Assembly: GCF_027627575.1 (NCBI RefSeq)
Contig: NZ_CP114065.1
Span: forward strand, 5,022,001 to 5,086,000
Source: Kribbella sp. CA-293567
Lineage (GTDB): Bacteria; Actinomycetota; Actinomycetes; Propionibacteriales; Kribbellaceae
Direction: 5' to 3'
DNA length: 64,000 bases
The notes beneath the pieces are model-generated. The model had not been told where the DNA came from. It saw only the letters and a program-made list of their open reading frames with translations, and ran no database searches. The translations under genes and the position numbers were made by a program. This document shows positions 16,208 through 24,366 of this stretch, in pieces; position 1 is the first letter of the stretch; each line of letters opens with the position of its first letter.

Positions 16208-17632
16208 CTCGAAAGCCACCGTCCGCTTGGCGATGTCGGCCTCGGTGAGCTTGACGCGCACCGGCTGGCCGAGCGGCAGCTCCGCCGTACCGGTGACCCG
16301 GCCCTCGATCGCCACTGTGGACAACGCGACGATCCCGCGGGTCTGATCGCGATCGTCGACGTCGGTGATCACCCCTTCGAAGGTCGATCCGACCTGCTCG
16401 GCGACCAGACCGGCCTCGACCATGCTGACGATCGCCCGCTCGTAGGCATGCGCCTTGCGGGCAGACTCCTCCATGATCTTGGGGATCTCGTCCATCGACT
16501 CCCGGACCCACTGCGGCACCTCGGTGTCCGCGCACAACGCGACGCAGATCTCGCTGGTCCAGCGGTCCACCAGCCGGCGCAGCGGCGCGGTGCAGTGCGC
16601 GTACTCCGACTTCATCGCGGCGTGCTCCGGCTGAGCCGGCACCCCGCCCGAGAAGGCGGTGTAGCCGGCGCCGCGGAAGAGCACCGTGCAGGCCGCGAGC
16701 ATCGCCGCGTGGGCCGGCACCTTGGGATCGAGGCCGTGGATGAACTCGGCGTACGACGTGCCGACCGGCCACGGGATGCCCAGCGCCTTGGCGGTGTTCT
16801 CCAGCTTGCGGCGCAGGTCGTCGTGCGACTCGGGCAGCGTGCGGAGGATGCCGATCTCGCCGTACATCATCAGGTGGGCCGCGGCCATCCCGGTGAGCAG
16901 CGAGATCTGCGCGTTCCAGCCCTCGACCGGCAGCGGCGCGCGGAACTCCAGCGACCACTCGCCGTCGCTGGTGACGACCTCCTGGTCGGGGATCGGCAGG
17001 TTGACGCCGCCGCGCTCGAGCTCGCGCTTCTCACGCAGCTTGCCGACCTCACGCAGCAACTGCAGCGACTCCGAGGCGGTGCCGGCGTCCAGATCCTTCT
17101 GTACGCCGGCGTAGCTCAACTTCGCGCGCGACTTCACCAGCGCGCGCTGGCAGGTCACATCGGTGCCCTCACCCGTCGCGTCGACGGCGATCGTCCACAG
17201 CAGCGCCGGCCGGACCTGGTCGGCCAGCAGAGAAGCCGCGCTCTCGGACAGCTCCGGCGGGTGCAGAGGGATGCGCTTGTCAGGCGCGTAGAGCGTCTCA
17301 CCGCGCTTGCGTGCCTCGAGGTCGATCGGGTCGCCCGGCTGGACGAACGCGGCGACGTCGGCGATCGCGTAGTACACGGTGAAGCCGTCGCCGGCCCGTT
17401 CGATGTAGAGAGCCTGGTCGAGGTCCATCGAGTCCGGCGGATCGATGGTGACGAACTCGAGGTCGGTCCGGTCCAGCTCCGGCAACCGCGGGTTCTTCGC
17501 CGCGGCCAAGGCGGCCCGGACCACCTCGGCCGGGAACTCCGCCGGCACGTCGAGCTCTCGTCTGATCTCCTGCAACGAGGCCCGGAAGACCTCGGGAACC
17601 TCGTCGGCGAAATGCACCTTCTGCAACGGCAC
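16196..17632 (-). CDS. RNB-domain ribonuclease (RNase II/R family)
   Basis: 478 residues. The RNB catalytic loop with the magnesium-binding aspartates is clear (TIDPPDSMDLDQA, about residues 66-78), followed by YYAIADVAAFV and the segment HCTAPLRRLVDRW near the end of the domain. It lacks the N-terminal cold-shock domains of full RNase R and has only a small C-terminal S1-like tail, as in the short actinobacterial form. Degrades single-stranded RNA 3' to 5'. GTG start with GGAG six bases upstream. Confidence 0.92.
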   Translation of the reverse strand: MPLQKVHFADEVPEVFRASLQEIRRELDVPAEFPAEVVRAALAAAKNPRLPELDRTDLEFVTIDPPDSMDLDQALYIERAGDGFTVYYAIADVAAFVQPGDPIDLEARKRGETLYAPDKRIPLHPPELSESAASLLADQVRPALLWTIAVDATGEGTDVTCQRALVKSRAKLSYAGVQKDLDAGTASESLQLLREVGKLREKRELERGGVNLPIPDQEVVTSDGEWSLEFRAPLPVEGWNAQISLLTGMAAAHLMMYGEIGILRTLPESHDDLRRKLENTAKALGIPWPVGTSYAEFIHGLDPKVPAHAAMLAACTVLFRGAGYTAFSGGVPAQPEHAAMKSEYAHCTAPLRRLVDRWTSEICVALCADTEVPQWVRESMDEIPKIMEESARKAHAYERAIVSMVEAGLVAEQVGSTFEGVITDVDDRDQTRGIVALSTVAIEGRVTGTAELPLGQPVRVKLTEADIAKRTVAFELVP

Positions 17633-17687
17633 GCGCTACTCCGTCCATCCGCCAGGCACCCCGTCGTGCGTGGCCTCTGGGGTCAGA

Positions 17688-18863
17688 CTAGTGCGTCGCC
17701 GCCGGTTGGACGTTGAAGGACTTCAGCGAGGCCAGGCCGTCGGCGTACCAGTGGATCTCGGTCAGCGTGGCGGGCGCCAGCTCCATCCGGAACAGCGAGT
17801 TCATCGGGGCCTGCAGCACCGACCGGACCATCAGCTTGATCGGGGTCACGTGGGTCACCACGAGCACCGTCTTGCCGGGGTACGCCGCGAGCAGCTTGTC
17901 GCGCGCCGACCGGGCCCGCCGGGCACACGCGTCGAACGACTCGCCACCGGGCGGCGCGACCGTGGTCGACTCCATCCAGGCGTTCAGTGCCTCCGGCCAC
18001 TTCTGCTGCACCTCGGCGAAGGTGTGACCGTCCCAGTCACCGAACGAGCACTCCACCCAGCCCTTCTCGACCTTCACGTCGAGGCCGAGCGTCTCCGCGA
18101 CCACCGCCGCGGTCTGCCGGGTCCGGGTCATCGGTGAGCTGACGATCGCGTCGATCCGGCCGCCCGCGATACTGCCTGCGATTCCGTCCGTGCCACGGCT
18201 GGCGAGGTGTCGCGCGGCCGCCGCTGCCTGCGCCTGCCCGATCTCGCTGAGCGCCGGGTCGTCCCCGCCCGAGCCGGAGAACCGCTTCTCGGCCGTGTGC
18301 GGCGTCTGGCCGTGCCGCAGAAAGATCAGCTGGGTCGGCGGCTCGATCTGCGCACCCCAACCCTGCATGGCCTTCTGCTGATCCGAAGGCTCAGCCGGTA
18401 CGGCGGTCGCGGCCGGCCCGCTGGTTCCCTGGGGCGGCCGCAGCGGCACCGGCTTGCCGTCGAGCGCCATGTTGGCCAGCGCGTCGGCGGCGGCGTTCTG
18501 AGCGCGCGGCACCCAGGTCCACTCGGTACCGAACGGCGCGAGGGACTGCGCCTTGATCGCCAGCGGCTTCATGTCCGGGTGCTTGATCTTCCACCGCCCG
18601 GCCATCTGCTCGACCACCAGCTTGGAGTCCATCCGGACCTCGATACTGGCGTCCGGCGCGTACTCCCGGGCCAGCTCGAGCCCGGCGATCAGCCCGCTGT
18701 ACTCCGCGACGTTGTTGGTCGCGACGCCGATGGTGACCCCTTTCTGGGCGATCACCTCACCGGTCGAGGGGTCACGCACCAGCGCGCCGTACGAGGCCGG
18801 CCCCGGGTTGCCCCGGGAGCCGCCGTCGGCTTCGACGATGACGTGCGACGGACCGCTGCTCAC
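17688..18863 (-). CDS. Bifunctional RNase H / acid (alpha-ribazole-type) phosphatase
   Basis: 391 residues. The N-terminal RNase HI domain (about 6-140) holds DGGSRGNPGPA, the Glu in NVAEYSG and the Asp in VRMDSKLVVEQM. The C-terminal histidine phosphatase (about 185-391) holds LRHGQTPHT, SSPMTRTRQTA, ECSFGDWDG and VTHVTPIK. This is the arrangement of M. tuberculosis Rv2228c, shown to combine both activities. GTG 18863 overlaps the zinc-ribbon stop codon (GTGA) and is preferred over the longer frame. Confidence 0.95.
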   Translation of the reverse strand: MSSGPSHVIVEADGGSRGNPGPASYGALVRDPSTGEVIAQKGVTIGVATNNVAEYSGLIAGLELAREYAPDASIEVRMDSKLVVEQMAGRWKIKHPDMKPLAIKAQSLAPFGTEWTWVPRAQNAAADALANMALDGKPVPLRPPQGTSGPAATAVPAEPSDQQKAMQGWGAQIEPPTQLIFLRHGQTPHTAEKRFSGSGGDDPALSEIGQAQAAAAARHLASRGTDGIAGSIAGGRIDAIVSSPMTRTRQTAAVVAETLGLDVKVEKGWVECSFGDWDGHTFAEVQQKWPEALNAWMESTTVAPPGGESFDACARRARSARDKLLAAYPGKTVLVVTHVTPIKLMVRSVLQAPMNSLFRMELAPATLTEIHWYADGLASLKSFNVQPAATH

Positions 18864-19603
18864 AGGGTGGTCTCCGGCGTCCGGACCAGAATCCGGCCGC
18901 ACTCCTCGTGCCGCAGTACGACGGTCACCGGGGTGGTCTTGATCGCGCTCAGCTCCGACGGCGGCAGCTCCATCCGGCAGCCCATGCAGCGCTTGCCGAC
19001 CAGCGGCGCGGCGCCGATGCCACCGTTGCGCTCCCGCAGCTTCTGGTACGTCGTGATCAGGTCGTCCGGCAGCTCGGCGGCCACCGTGGCCCGCTGGTCG
19101 CCGTACGTCGCGCGCTGCTCGTCGAGCTCCTTCAGCGCCTCGTCCCGGGTCGCCTCCAGCTCGGACTGCCGGCCGGTGAACGCGTCCGCACGGGTCTGCA
19201 GCTCGGCCTGCACCACCTCGGCCGCCTCCAGCCGCTCCATCACCTCGAGCTCGGCGTCCTCCAGAGCGGAGATCCGGCGATCGAGCGAGCCGATCTCGTG
19301 CTGCAGGTTCTCCAGATCACGCGGTGACGTGACCTGACCGGAGTCCATCCGCTGCTGATTGCGCGCCTTGCGCTGGCGCACCTGCTCGACATCGCTGTCG
19401 GCCTTCTTCTGCTCGCGCCTGAGATCACTGACCTCGGTGTCGGCGGTGACCAGCTCCCGGTCGACAACAGCCTTCTCCGTCGCCAGCTCGGCCAGCGCCG
19501 CGTGCTCCGGCAGCGACTTGCGCTTGTGCGCGACCTGATCCAGCTGCAGGTCGAGATCCTGCAGATCCAGCAACCGGTGTTGGACAGCGGGCTCGGCGTT
19601 CAG
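18860..19603 (-). CDS. Coiled-coil zinc-ribbon protein (Rv2229c-like), probable CTG start
   Basis: 247 residues from CTG 19603. The long coiled coil (about 10-180, rich in Glu, Arg, Leu heptads) is followed by a C-terminal zinc ribbon KRCMGCRMELPP...RHEECGRILVR. Homologues normally have four Cys; here the third ligand position is His (C-C-H-C). The usual start codons give a protein lacking the conserved first ten residues (NAEPAVQHRLLDL). The CTG placed 6 nt after a perfect AAGGAG restores them. Function unknown; coupled to the RNase H/phosphatase gene. Confidence 0.85.
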   Translation of the reverse strand: MNAEPAVQHRLLDLQDLDLQLDQVAHKRKSLPEHAALAELATEKAVVDRELVTADTEVSDLRREQKKADSDVEQVRQRKARNQQRMDSGQVTSPRDLENLQHEIGSLDRRISALEDAELEVMERLEAAEVVQAELQTRADAFTGRQSELEATRDEALKELDEQRATYGDQRATVAAELPDDLITTYQKLRERNGGIGAAPLVGKRCMGCRMELPPSELSAIKTTPVTVVLRHEECGRILVRTPETTL

Positions 19604-20241
19604 GGTCGGCTCCTTAGATCGCGTTCAGTTGTCAGCCGTACACCGGTCAGAGCCCCAAGGTCCTACGCCGGCACAGGCGTCGAGATGTGAGTGTCCACGG
19701 TACTGTGCCGCATCGCAACACGACCCCTAGAGGTCCCCGGTAGCTGTTCCCGGCGGGTTCGCTCGGTGTTGGTCGGGTTCGCCCGCGCCAGCACCTATGC
19801 ACCTGGCTAGGCGCGGACAGCAGCATCACCGAGACTCTCCCCAGCACATGACGAGCCGACGGACGACCGCGCGCCACCTCAGCAGATACCCGACGGGCGC
19901 AGTACAAGGCACGAGGGCCAACCACCGCACCACCGGCCAGATGCCGACGGGCGAACGCACCGCTCAAGGCAAGAGGTCCGGCAGTACAACCCAGTAGGCA
20001 TCCGAACAACCCCAGTAGGCATCCAACCGACGCAGCTCACCGCATTGCAGGCGCAACCGGCGCAACATCCCCAGCAGGCGCCCAACCGATGCAGCACATC
20101 CTGCAGACGCAGGACCGTCGCCGAGCACCCGCGGCAGGTGGTCGACCGCGGTCTGTCGCAGGCAGCCGCGCAGTCCGCGCACCTCCGACTCCGCGCACCT
20201 CCGCACTCCGCTCACCCCGCACTCCGCACTCCGCCGAGTCA

Positions 20242-20295
20242 GCGCGGTCGGCGCGGTCGGCGCGGTCGGCGCGGTCGGCGCGGTCGACGCGGTCG
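20242..20295. repeat. 9-bp tandem repeat GCGCGGTCG, six copies
   Basis: Six head-to-tail copies of GCGCGGTCG, five identical and one with a single change (ACGCGGTCG). In any frame this yields a three-residue peptide repeat, so it is not informative about coding. Preceded by degenerate CTCCGCACT-type repeats at about 20165-20240. Confidence 0.9.
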
Positions 20296-20699
20296 GCGCT
20301 GCAGACAAACACGGCGCGATGCGTCCCGTCAGTCAGCTGCAGTACAGCACTGAACGCAACTGCAGCAGAGGTGAGCGAGACCCGCGAAACGCTAGCTCGG
20401 GTGAGCGAACATGCAAGGCTGCGCTCTGCCTGCCCTGCATCCCATCGAGGTCGAACTGAAAGGACGCGGTGCGAGCGGCCGCGCGACGCCACCGGACCAC
20501 TCCGTCGGCGATGCTGCTAGCCATCAACACGCATCGAGAACGCTGGCCAGGCAGTCGCCAGCCCGGTACGGCCGGACCTTGCAGCCGAGTCGGTCACCTT
20601 CGACAAGTCCACCCCACCGAGGGATGCGGCTCGGCATACCAGCAGCGCCATCCCTCGCACACAGGTCCGCGGCGTTTCACTCAACGAGTGGTGGAAAAC

Positions 20700-20970
20700 G
20701 CGCCGACCTGACAACACCCGGTCGGCGACGCACTGACCTCCCAACACCGGAAGGCGACGCGCTCACCTGACACCACCGGTCGAGGACGCACTGACCTCCC
20801 AGCACCGGTCCTGACACCACCGGTCGAGAACGCACCGACCTCCCAGCACCGGTAGACGACGCGCTCACCTGACACCACCGGTCGAGAACGCACTGACCTC
20901 TCAACACCGGTCGGCGACGCGCTGACCTGACGCCAGCGGTCGGGGACGCGCTGACCTCTCAGCACCGCCG
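20700..20970. repeat. Array of about ten 29-bp tandem repeats
   Basis: Units follow GCRCTGACCT, then a CACCACCGG-like middle, then TCGRSGAC. They alternate between a 'CTGACACCACCGG' and a 'CTCCCAGCACCGG' version, giving a 58-bp higher-order repeat. One unit has lost about 6-8 bp near 20812. Units abut directly with no spacers, so this is not a CRISPR array. It ends where the ROK fragment begins. Confidence 0.85.
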
Positions 20971-21175
20971 CGATGCCACGGCCCGTTGCATGGCCGAGCA
21001 GCCGGCATGCCCCACCCACGATCGTGCTCAGATCGACCAAGGTGGCGATGCTCGCCAGCCGGATCCCGGTGATCGCGGCGCTGGTGCCGGTCTCCCCTCA
21101 CCCAGCCAGCGGCCGAGGTCGTCCAGCACCTCGACCGCGCACGGGTCGCCAGCTTGGCGAACGGTGGGCGACGTA
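20966..21175 (-). pseudogene. Decayed C-terminal fragment of a ROK-family sugar kinase or regulator
   Basis: Read leftward from about 21175, one frame gives RQAGDPCAVEVLDDLGRWLGEG, the helix that precedes the second phosphate-binding part of ROK proteins. Shifting frame by one near 21085 gives ITGIRLASIATLVDLSTIVGG, like the family's LATLLDPExVVxGGG. The intact ROK kinase at 34756 carries comparable DDGAQALAAGI and TVDLTTVVIGGG segments. A frameshift, a lost residue in the glycine loop and truncation on both sides mark it as dead. Confidence 0.5.
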
Positions 21176-21331
21176 CTTACCTGTCGCCGCGTCGGCAGGC
21201 TGTGTCGCGAGGAGGCTTGGCACGGCTCGGTGGACGCACCGATAGCACCCGACCGCGGCGGTGGGGCGCTGTCGGCGCGGGTCCACACGGGCAGGCGGAG
21301 GCGCGGCCCGGCCCGGTGGCGGCGAGTCCGG

Positions 21332-22870
21332 CTACGGCCCGGTGGAGGGGGTGCCGGTTTCGCCCCAGGGGTTGAGGTGCGCTACCGCTGCTGGTGTGAG
21401 CCAGGACAGGCTTGCGGCGGATGCGGCGGATGCGGCGGGTGCGGCGGATGCGGCGGATGCGGCGGATGCAGTAGGCGCGGCAGGCCCGGCGGATGCAGTA
21501 GGCGCAGCGGGTGCGGCAGGTGCGGCGGGTACGGCGTGGCGCCGGGAGGTCTGATCGGTCGGGTCGGCGTCGTTGTTCAGGAGGGTCTGCTGGATAAGGG
21601 CTGTGGGGTCGGCCTGCAGGGGGCTTGTCCAGGTGGGGCGGGCGACGTAGACCACGTCGTCGGTGATGGTGATGGTCCAGTGGCCGTCGTGGACCGCGGT
21701 GTGGTGGGCGCCGCAGACCAGCACCAAGTTGGTGATCGAGGTGGAACCTCCGTTGGCCCAATGGATCAGGTGGTGGGCGTGGCAGTTCGAGGGTGGGGCG
21801 TGGCAGATGACGCAGCCTTTGTCGCGCTTGTTCAACGCGCGGCGGATGGCGCCGGTGACGAAGCGCTGTTCGGTGCCGACGTCGAGGGGCTGGGACTTCG
21901 AGCCGAGGACGATCGGCAACACGGTGGCCTCGCAAGCCAGACGGCGGACCGCGGAGGCGGAGAGGTTGTTACCGAAGACCAGCTCACCCGCGGCTCCGGC
22001 GGTCCCGGCAGCTCCGGTGGTCCAGGCAGCTCCGGCAGCTCCGGGGGCACCGGCGGCACCGGCGGCACCGGCGGCAGCGTTCTGCAGGTCGCCGAAGTCG
22101 ATGGTCACCGTCAAGTGCGGAACACCAGGCACGCCAGGCGTCGCGGTGGCACCGGCGGCGATCTCGAGGATCGTTGTCAGCGCGTCCGCCTGGCGCTTGT
22201 CTCGCGAGCGCGGATCGCGTTCGCCGTCGATCGTCTTGTGGGGCTTGGCGAGACGGTGAATCTGGGTCTTCAGTAGCTCGGCGTTTTCAGCAGCGAGGTA
22301 GCCGTTGAACTTCACGCCGCCATCCACCGGACGCAGCGTCAGGCTTTCCTTCCGATAGAGGTCATCAGCAGGCTCGGGGCCATCGGTGTCCAAACGGTCG
22401 AGGACCTGGCGGCCGAAGTCGCGCAGGGCACTCGGGGACAGGTGCTTGGCTGCTTCGATCAGCTGCTCTTCGGCGACCCGAAGGACATCGGCGTGCACCG
22501 TCGGCGGAGCTTTCTCCAGTGTCTCGACGATGGCTGTGGCGAGCGCGGGGTGCAGGACTGCCGGAGTCTCCGGGTCGACCGGTGCCTGCGGATCGGGCAG
22601 GGCTGCGGTGACGGCTTCGTACTTCGGCAGGTTGGTTGCCAGCCTGAGGTCGCGGCGGATGTCGCCCGGGTCGCGGCGGTGGCGCAGGGACAGGAACTCG
22701 ACGGTGTCTTTGGCGCCGAGACTCTTGGCCAGACCTCTGCTTTCGAGGTCCGCGATCAGCTGGAGGCGCAAGGTCTCCAGCAGAGTGCGGGCAGCCTCGA
22801 CCTCATCCAGAGTGAGCAGCAGTTCGCTGTCGCTCTGCAGGTAGGCCGGTCGTAGCCGCAAGGTCTCCAT
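21332..22870 (-). CDS. DUF222 and HNH-endonuclease protein (13E12-repeat type)
   Basis: 512 residues from ATG 22870. The N-terminal DUF222 helical domain (about 10-330) is followed by an HNH nuclease domain (about 355-410) with CVICHAPPSNCHAHHLIHWANGGST and LVLVCGAHHTAVHDG, matching the C-x2-C...HH...H...C-x2-H pattern. These proteins are abundant, often multicopy and of unclear role in actinobacteria. Two Ala/Gly low-complexity inserts are present: one between the domains (about 265-300) and a repetitive Ala/Ser tail. It sits alone inside what is otherwise a conserved gene pair. Confidence 0.88.
   Translation of the reverse strand: METLRLRPAYLQSDSELLLTLDEVEAARTLLETLRLQLIADLESRGLAKSLGAKDTVEFLSLRHRRDPGDIRRDLRLATNLPKYEAVTAALPDPQAPVDPETPAVLHPALATAIVETLEKAPPTVHADVLRVAEEQLIEAAKHLSPSALRDFGRQVLDRLDTDGPEPADDLYRKESLTLRPVDGGVKFNGYLAAENAELLKTQIHRLAKPHKTIDGERDPRSRDKRQADALTTILEIAAGATATPGVPGVPHLTVTIDFGDLQNAAAGAAGAAGAPGAAGAAWTTGAAGTAGAAGELVFGNNLSASAVRRLACEATVLPIVLGSKSQPLDVGTEQRFVTGAIRRALNKRDKGCVICHAPPSNCHAHHLIHWANGGSTSITNLVLVCGAHHTAVHDGHWTITITDDVVYVARPTWTSPLQADPTALIQQTLLNNDADPTDQTSRRHAVPAAPAAPAAPTASAGPAAPTASAASAASAAPAASAASAASLSWLTPAAVAHLNPWGETGTPSTGP
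21410..21540. repeat. GCGGATGCG-type microsatellite in the HNH gene tail
   Basis: Imperfect copies of GCGGATGCG / GCGGGTGCG / GCAGGCGCG run through the 3' end of the DUF222-HNH gene and encode its Ala/Ser-rich tail. A second cluster of GGCACC/GGCTCC repeats at about 21985-22080 encodes the Ala/Gly linker. Both are translated, and both look like replication-slippage products. Confidence 0.8.
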
Positions 22871-22987
22871 ACCGAACAGCCTAGACCGGGCCACCGACAG
22901 TTTTTGCAGCCGAAAGCCTTGCAGATAAGGCGAATCTCGATTGGCCGAAATCAGCCAAGTTGTCCACAAGCAGGAAAAACCTGTGGA

Positions 22988-24130
22988 CTAAAGACGAAGC
23001 GTCCAGGCATCCGTGCAGACGGTGGAGACCTCGGTCTCGACAGTGAATCCGCCAGCGGTCAGCGCAGACGTCAGCAGGCGCTCAGCGTCCTTCAGCCAAG
23101 GCCATTCGCTGGCCCAGTGCGCGACGTCCACCAACGCCGGTCCCTCGTCGTACGCGCGCGCCTCGGTAGCAGGGTGGTGCCTGAGATCCGCCGTCACGTA
23201 GGCATCGACGCCGGCCCGGCGTACCCGCTCGAACTCGGAATCCCCCGCACCGCCGACCACGGCCACGGTGGCGATCATCCGCTCCGGATCCCCCGACACC
23301 CGTACGCCGTGCTCCGTCCGCGGCAGCCGCTCAGCCACCAGCGCGGCGAAGTCGGCCAGCTTGAGCGGCTCCCGCAGTACGCCGATCCGCCCGCCGCCCC
23401 GGTTGCTCGGCAGCGCCGCCATCTCGAAGATGTCGAAGGCCGGTTCCTCGTACGAGTGTGTCTGCTTGAGCGCCTCCACAACTGCCCTGCGGCGACTCCG
23501 AGGCAGCACCATCTCGACCCGGTCCTCGACCACCCGCTCGATCTCCCCGACCTGGCCGATGGCCGGATTGGCACCGTCGAGCGGCCGGAAGGTCCCCTCA
23601 CCCGTCGAGCTCCAAGCGGCCCGGTCGTAATCGCCGATCTGCCCCGCCCCGGCCGCCGCGAGCGCGTCGATCATCGCCTGCGTCTCCCCCACCGGCACGT
23701 AGACCACGATCTTGTCCATCGCGTCCGCCGGCATCGCCTTCAACGGCGTCGTGTCCTGCAGCTCGAGTGCCGCCGCCAACGCGTCGCTGACCCCCGGATT
23801 GGCGTTGTCCGCATTGGTGTGACAAACGTGCAGCGCGGTCCCGCTCCGGATCAGGTCATGGATCACCCGCCCCTTGGGCGTGGTCGCCGCCACGCTGCTC
23901 ACCCCTTTGAGCGACAACGGATGATGCGTCACCAGCAGGTCGAACTCGCCCGCGATCGCCTCGTCCACCACCACCCGCATCGGATCGACGGCGAACAGCA
24001 CCCGGCGTACCGGCTGTGCCGGATCGCCGGTCACCAGCCCGACCGCGTCCCAGCTCTCCGCCCAGGTCGGGTCGTACAGCCGATCGAGTACTCCGAGCAC
24101 ATCCGCCAGCGTCGCATCCACACCCCACAT
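22988..24130 (-). CDS. Nif3-like dinuclear metal centre protein
   Basis: 380 residues from ATG 24130. Metal ligands of the family are visible: HH in LLVTHHPLSLKG, His/Asp-rich CHTNADNA, and near the end DVAHWASEWP. The middle insert (about 130-235, IVVYVPVGE... HSYEEPAFDIFEM) is the PII-like YqfO domain found in many bacterial members. Activity in bacteria is uncertain (GTP cyclohydrolase I-like or hydrolase proposals). In other actinobacteria it directly precedes the zinc-ribbon gene; here 3.4 kb intervenes. Confidence 0.92.
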   Translation of the reverse strand: MWGVDATLADVLGVLDRLYDPTWAESWDAVGLVTGDPAQPVRRVLFAVDPMRVVVDEAIAGEFDLLVTHHPLSLKGVSSVAATTPKGRVIHDLIRSGTALHVCHTNADNANPGVSDALAAALELQDTTPLKAMPADAMDKIVVYVPVGETQAMIDALAAAGAGQIGDYDRAAWSSTGEGTFRPLDGANPAIGQVGEIERVVEDRVEMVLPRSRRRAVVEALKQTHSYEEPAFDIFEMAALPSNRGGGRIGVLREPLKLADFAALVAERLPRTEHGVRVSGDPERMIATVAVVGGAGDSEFERVRRAGVDAYVTADLRHHPATEARAYDEGPALVDVAHWASEWPWLKDAERLLTSALTAGGFTVETEVSTVCTDAWTLRL

Positions 24131-24316
24131 CCTGCCGCACGCCGCCGGCCGGCTCCGCGAAGCGCACACTGAGGGAAAGTTTTCTCGCTGCCTGGAGACC
24201 CTTGAAGATCGAACACGTCGCCAAAAGCAGCCGTCGACGCAGGCGCAACAGTCCGCACCGCATGGATCACAACACCGGAGGACTGTCTGCGGTCCTTGGC
24301 CGTGCACACCGAGCAA

Positions 24317-24355
24317 GAACCCCTCCGCGCAGTGGCAGCTGCCGCGGAGGGGTTC
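24317..24355 (-). terminator. Strong hairpin after the GH13 gene
   Basis: A perfect 13-bp stem (GAACCCCTCCGCG / CGCGGAGGGGTTC) with a 13-nt loop lies 12 nt past the glucosidase stop. On the minus strand it is followed by TTGCTC rather than a long T run. It probably ends the GH13 transcript. The remainder of the 236-bp gap shows no gene. Confidence 0.65.
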
Positions 24356-24366
24356 TCAGCTCTGGA

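Larger units (their letters stand above)
19604..21331. other. 1.7-kb repeat-rich region without a convincing gene
   Basis: No open frame here has codon bias or recognisable domains; those present translate into Arg/Ser/Ala-rich repeats. It contains 9-bp and 29-bp tandem repeats, short duplicated phrases (for example CCCAGTAGGCATCC twice near 19990-20020) and a decayed ROK-kinase fragment. It separates the zinc-ribbon gene from its usual neighbour, the Nif3-like gene. Confidence 0.6.

Noticed and set aside
20700..20970. CRISPR array
   Set aside because: Units of 29 bp abut without unique spacers and no cas genes are present.
20681..21040. 119-codon leftward protein across the repeats
   Set aside because: It is the tail of the shifted ROK fragment run into the repeats; the repeat part gives a meaningless Arg/Ser/Val peptide.
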